Positions 20,826 through 21,496 of a stretch of DNA of 21,496 nucleotides are shown here, one piece after another. The position numbers were made by a program, and so were the translations under genes. Below the pieces are notes generated by a model. It saw only the letters and a list, made by a program, of their open reading frames with translations. It was not told the DNA's origin and searched no databases. The DNA comes from a bacterium (GTDB lineage: Bacteria; ARS69), in NCBI GenBank assembly GCA_025774865.1, contig JALGZO010000188.1, positions 1 through 21,496 on the forward strand. Reading direction: 5' to 3'. Positions within the stretch are counted from its first letter, which is position 1; the number at the start of each line of letters is the position of its first letter.

Positions 20826-21496
20826 GGCTCCGGGTCACGGCCACGGTGGTCGCGGCGGCCGGCAGTATCGTCCTCTCGGGCTGCGGCGGAGCCCGGGAGC
20901 CGTCGGAGCCGGCGGAACCCACGCGGGCCGCGACGACCCTGATCGGGCTGGACGGTGCCGACTGGCGCAACGCGATCCCGCTGATTCGTCAGGGGAAGCT
21001 CCCGGTGCTCGCGGCGCTGAAGCGCGCCGGCACGAGCGGCGTGATGCTGACGAACCCGGACTACCGCTGGTCGCCCGTTCTGTGGACCACGATCGCGACC
21101 GGGAAGCTGCCGAGCCAGACCGGGGTCACGAACTTCTTCGCGCGGGTTCAGGGGATCGACCGTCCGATCCCGACGCCGTCCATGGCGCGCCGGTGCAAGG
21201 CGATCTGGAACATCTTCAGCGAGGAGAATCTCGAAGTGGGCTTCGTCGGCTGGTGGGTGACGTGGCCGGCCGAGCCCGTGAACGGGTTCATCGTCTCGGA
21301 TCACTTCTCGGTGTCCCGGTTCGATCTCGGCGACGAGTACGAGCGCGACGTCGAGGACGAGGCGTACTTCTTCCGGCAGACCTATCCGGAGGAGCTCGCG
21401 CAGGAGATCCGTCCGCTGAAGTACGAGCGGCGCCAAGTCGGCCGCGACGATTTCTCGCGGTTCGCCGACCTTCCCGACGACTGGGAGCTTCCGAAG
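20819..21496 (+). CDS. Lipoprotein phosphodiesterase / alkaline phosphatase superfamily (partial)
   Basis: 226 codons, cut by the right edge, starting at ATG 20819 (an adjacent GTG 20822 is also possible) inside the end of the previous gene. The signal peptide ends in the lipobox V-L-S-G-C with Cys 22. The catalytic region begins TTLIGLDGADWRNAIPLI at 39-56, with Asp 45 and Asp 48, one of which binds metal. WSPVLWTTIATGKLPSQTG at ~84-102 carries the threonine nucleophile (Thr 90 or 91). These are the opening motifs of the type I phosphodiesterase / nucleotide pyrophosphatase family (PF01663). Many relatives have His-Gly-Ile/Val after the P-S; here it is Q-T-G-V. The remaining metal ligands (D-x-x-x-H, D-H, H) lie beyond the window, so activity cannot be judged. 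It might trim phosphate- or nucleotide-containing groups, or transfer phosphoryl groups, in the envelope. Confidence 0.8.
   Translation, partial: MVRLRVTATVVAAAGSIVLSGCGGAREPSEPAEPTRAATTLIGLDGADWRNAIPLIRQGKLPVLAALKRAGTSGVMLTNPDYRWSPVLWTTIATGKLPSQTGVTNFFARVQGIDRPIPTPSMARRCKAIWNIFSEENLEVGFVGWWVTWPAEPVNGFIVSDHFSVSRFDLGDEYERDVEDEAYFFRQTYPEELAQEIRPLKYERRQVGRDDFSRFADLPDDWELPK

Noticed and set aside
1-21496. CRISPR arrays, insertion sequences, phage or defence genes.
   Set aside because: No regularly spaced repeats, transposase or integrase motifs, or Cas, restriction or toxin-antitoxin families were seen.

Overview
The window is a gene-dense, G+C-rich bacterial chromosome segment. Signs of a Gram-negative-type envelope are lipoprotein signal peptides, a heptose-bisphosphate phosphatase, a lipid-linked glycan flippase and lipid-carrier glycosyltransferases. 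Many starts are TTG or GTG, and coding frames run end to end with 4-20 base overlaps. No rRNA, tRNA, CRISPR array, transposase or phage gene was seen. The gene families (permuted S55 peptidase, propeller protein, TPR-zincin fusion, NT5C2-like nucleotidase, ALG5-like glycosyltransferase) would fit an uncultured phylum such as Eisenbacteria, Krumholzibacteriota or Gemmatimonadota, or a myxobacterial relative. No marker gene here settles this, so taxonomy is a low-confidence inference.

Layout. All genes from 1 to about 10,280 are on the minus strand; all genes from 10,608 to the right edge are on the plus strand. The far left (1-3,322) is the downstream part of a polysaccharide operon: flippase, then an HPr-kinase-like P-loop protein, then a family-4-type glycosyltransferase cut by the window edge. 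A terminator-like hairpin (3,418-3,450) separates it from a gene for a small secreted protein (3,480-4,115). After a 383-base gap without a gene comes a minus-strand run read from 9,509 down to 4,499. It holds a lone winged-helix DNA-binding protein, an NT5C2-type 5'-nucleotidase, an alginate-lyase-like secreted enzyme, a class I glutamine amidotransferase, a lipoprotein with a helical C-terminus and an 88-residue charged protein. Spacers from the nucleotidase onward are 22-35 bases.

A peroxidase-related (AhpD-like) gene at 9,789-10,279 is broken by a frame-changing deletion through its active site, although its promoter and ribosome binding site look intact. The divergent region beside it carries nested, mutually exclusive inverted repeats that resemble a transcription attenuator in front of a TPR-zincin metallopeptidase gene.

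From 11,500 to the right edge runs one tightly packed plus-strand operon: S55-type secreted peptidase, secreted beta-propeller protein, GmhB-type phosphatase, ALG5/DPM1-like family-2 glycosyltransferase, a GT-C (PMT/ArnT-like) transferase with a C-terminal TPR-like tail, a second more divergent GT-C-like membrane protein, and a lipoprotein of the alkaline phosphatase / type I phosphodiesterase superfamily that runs off the window. Five of the six junctions overlap by 4-8 bases. A reasonable inference is that this operon loads sugars onto a polyprenyl carrier in the cytoplasm and transfers them outside the inner membrane. Whether the peptidase and propeller act on the same target is unknown. 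This operon is the best candidate in the window for an undescribed system.
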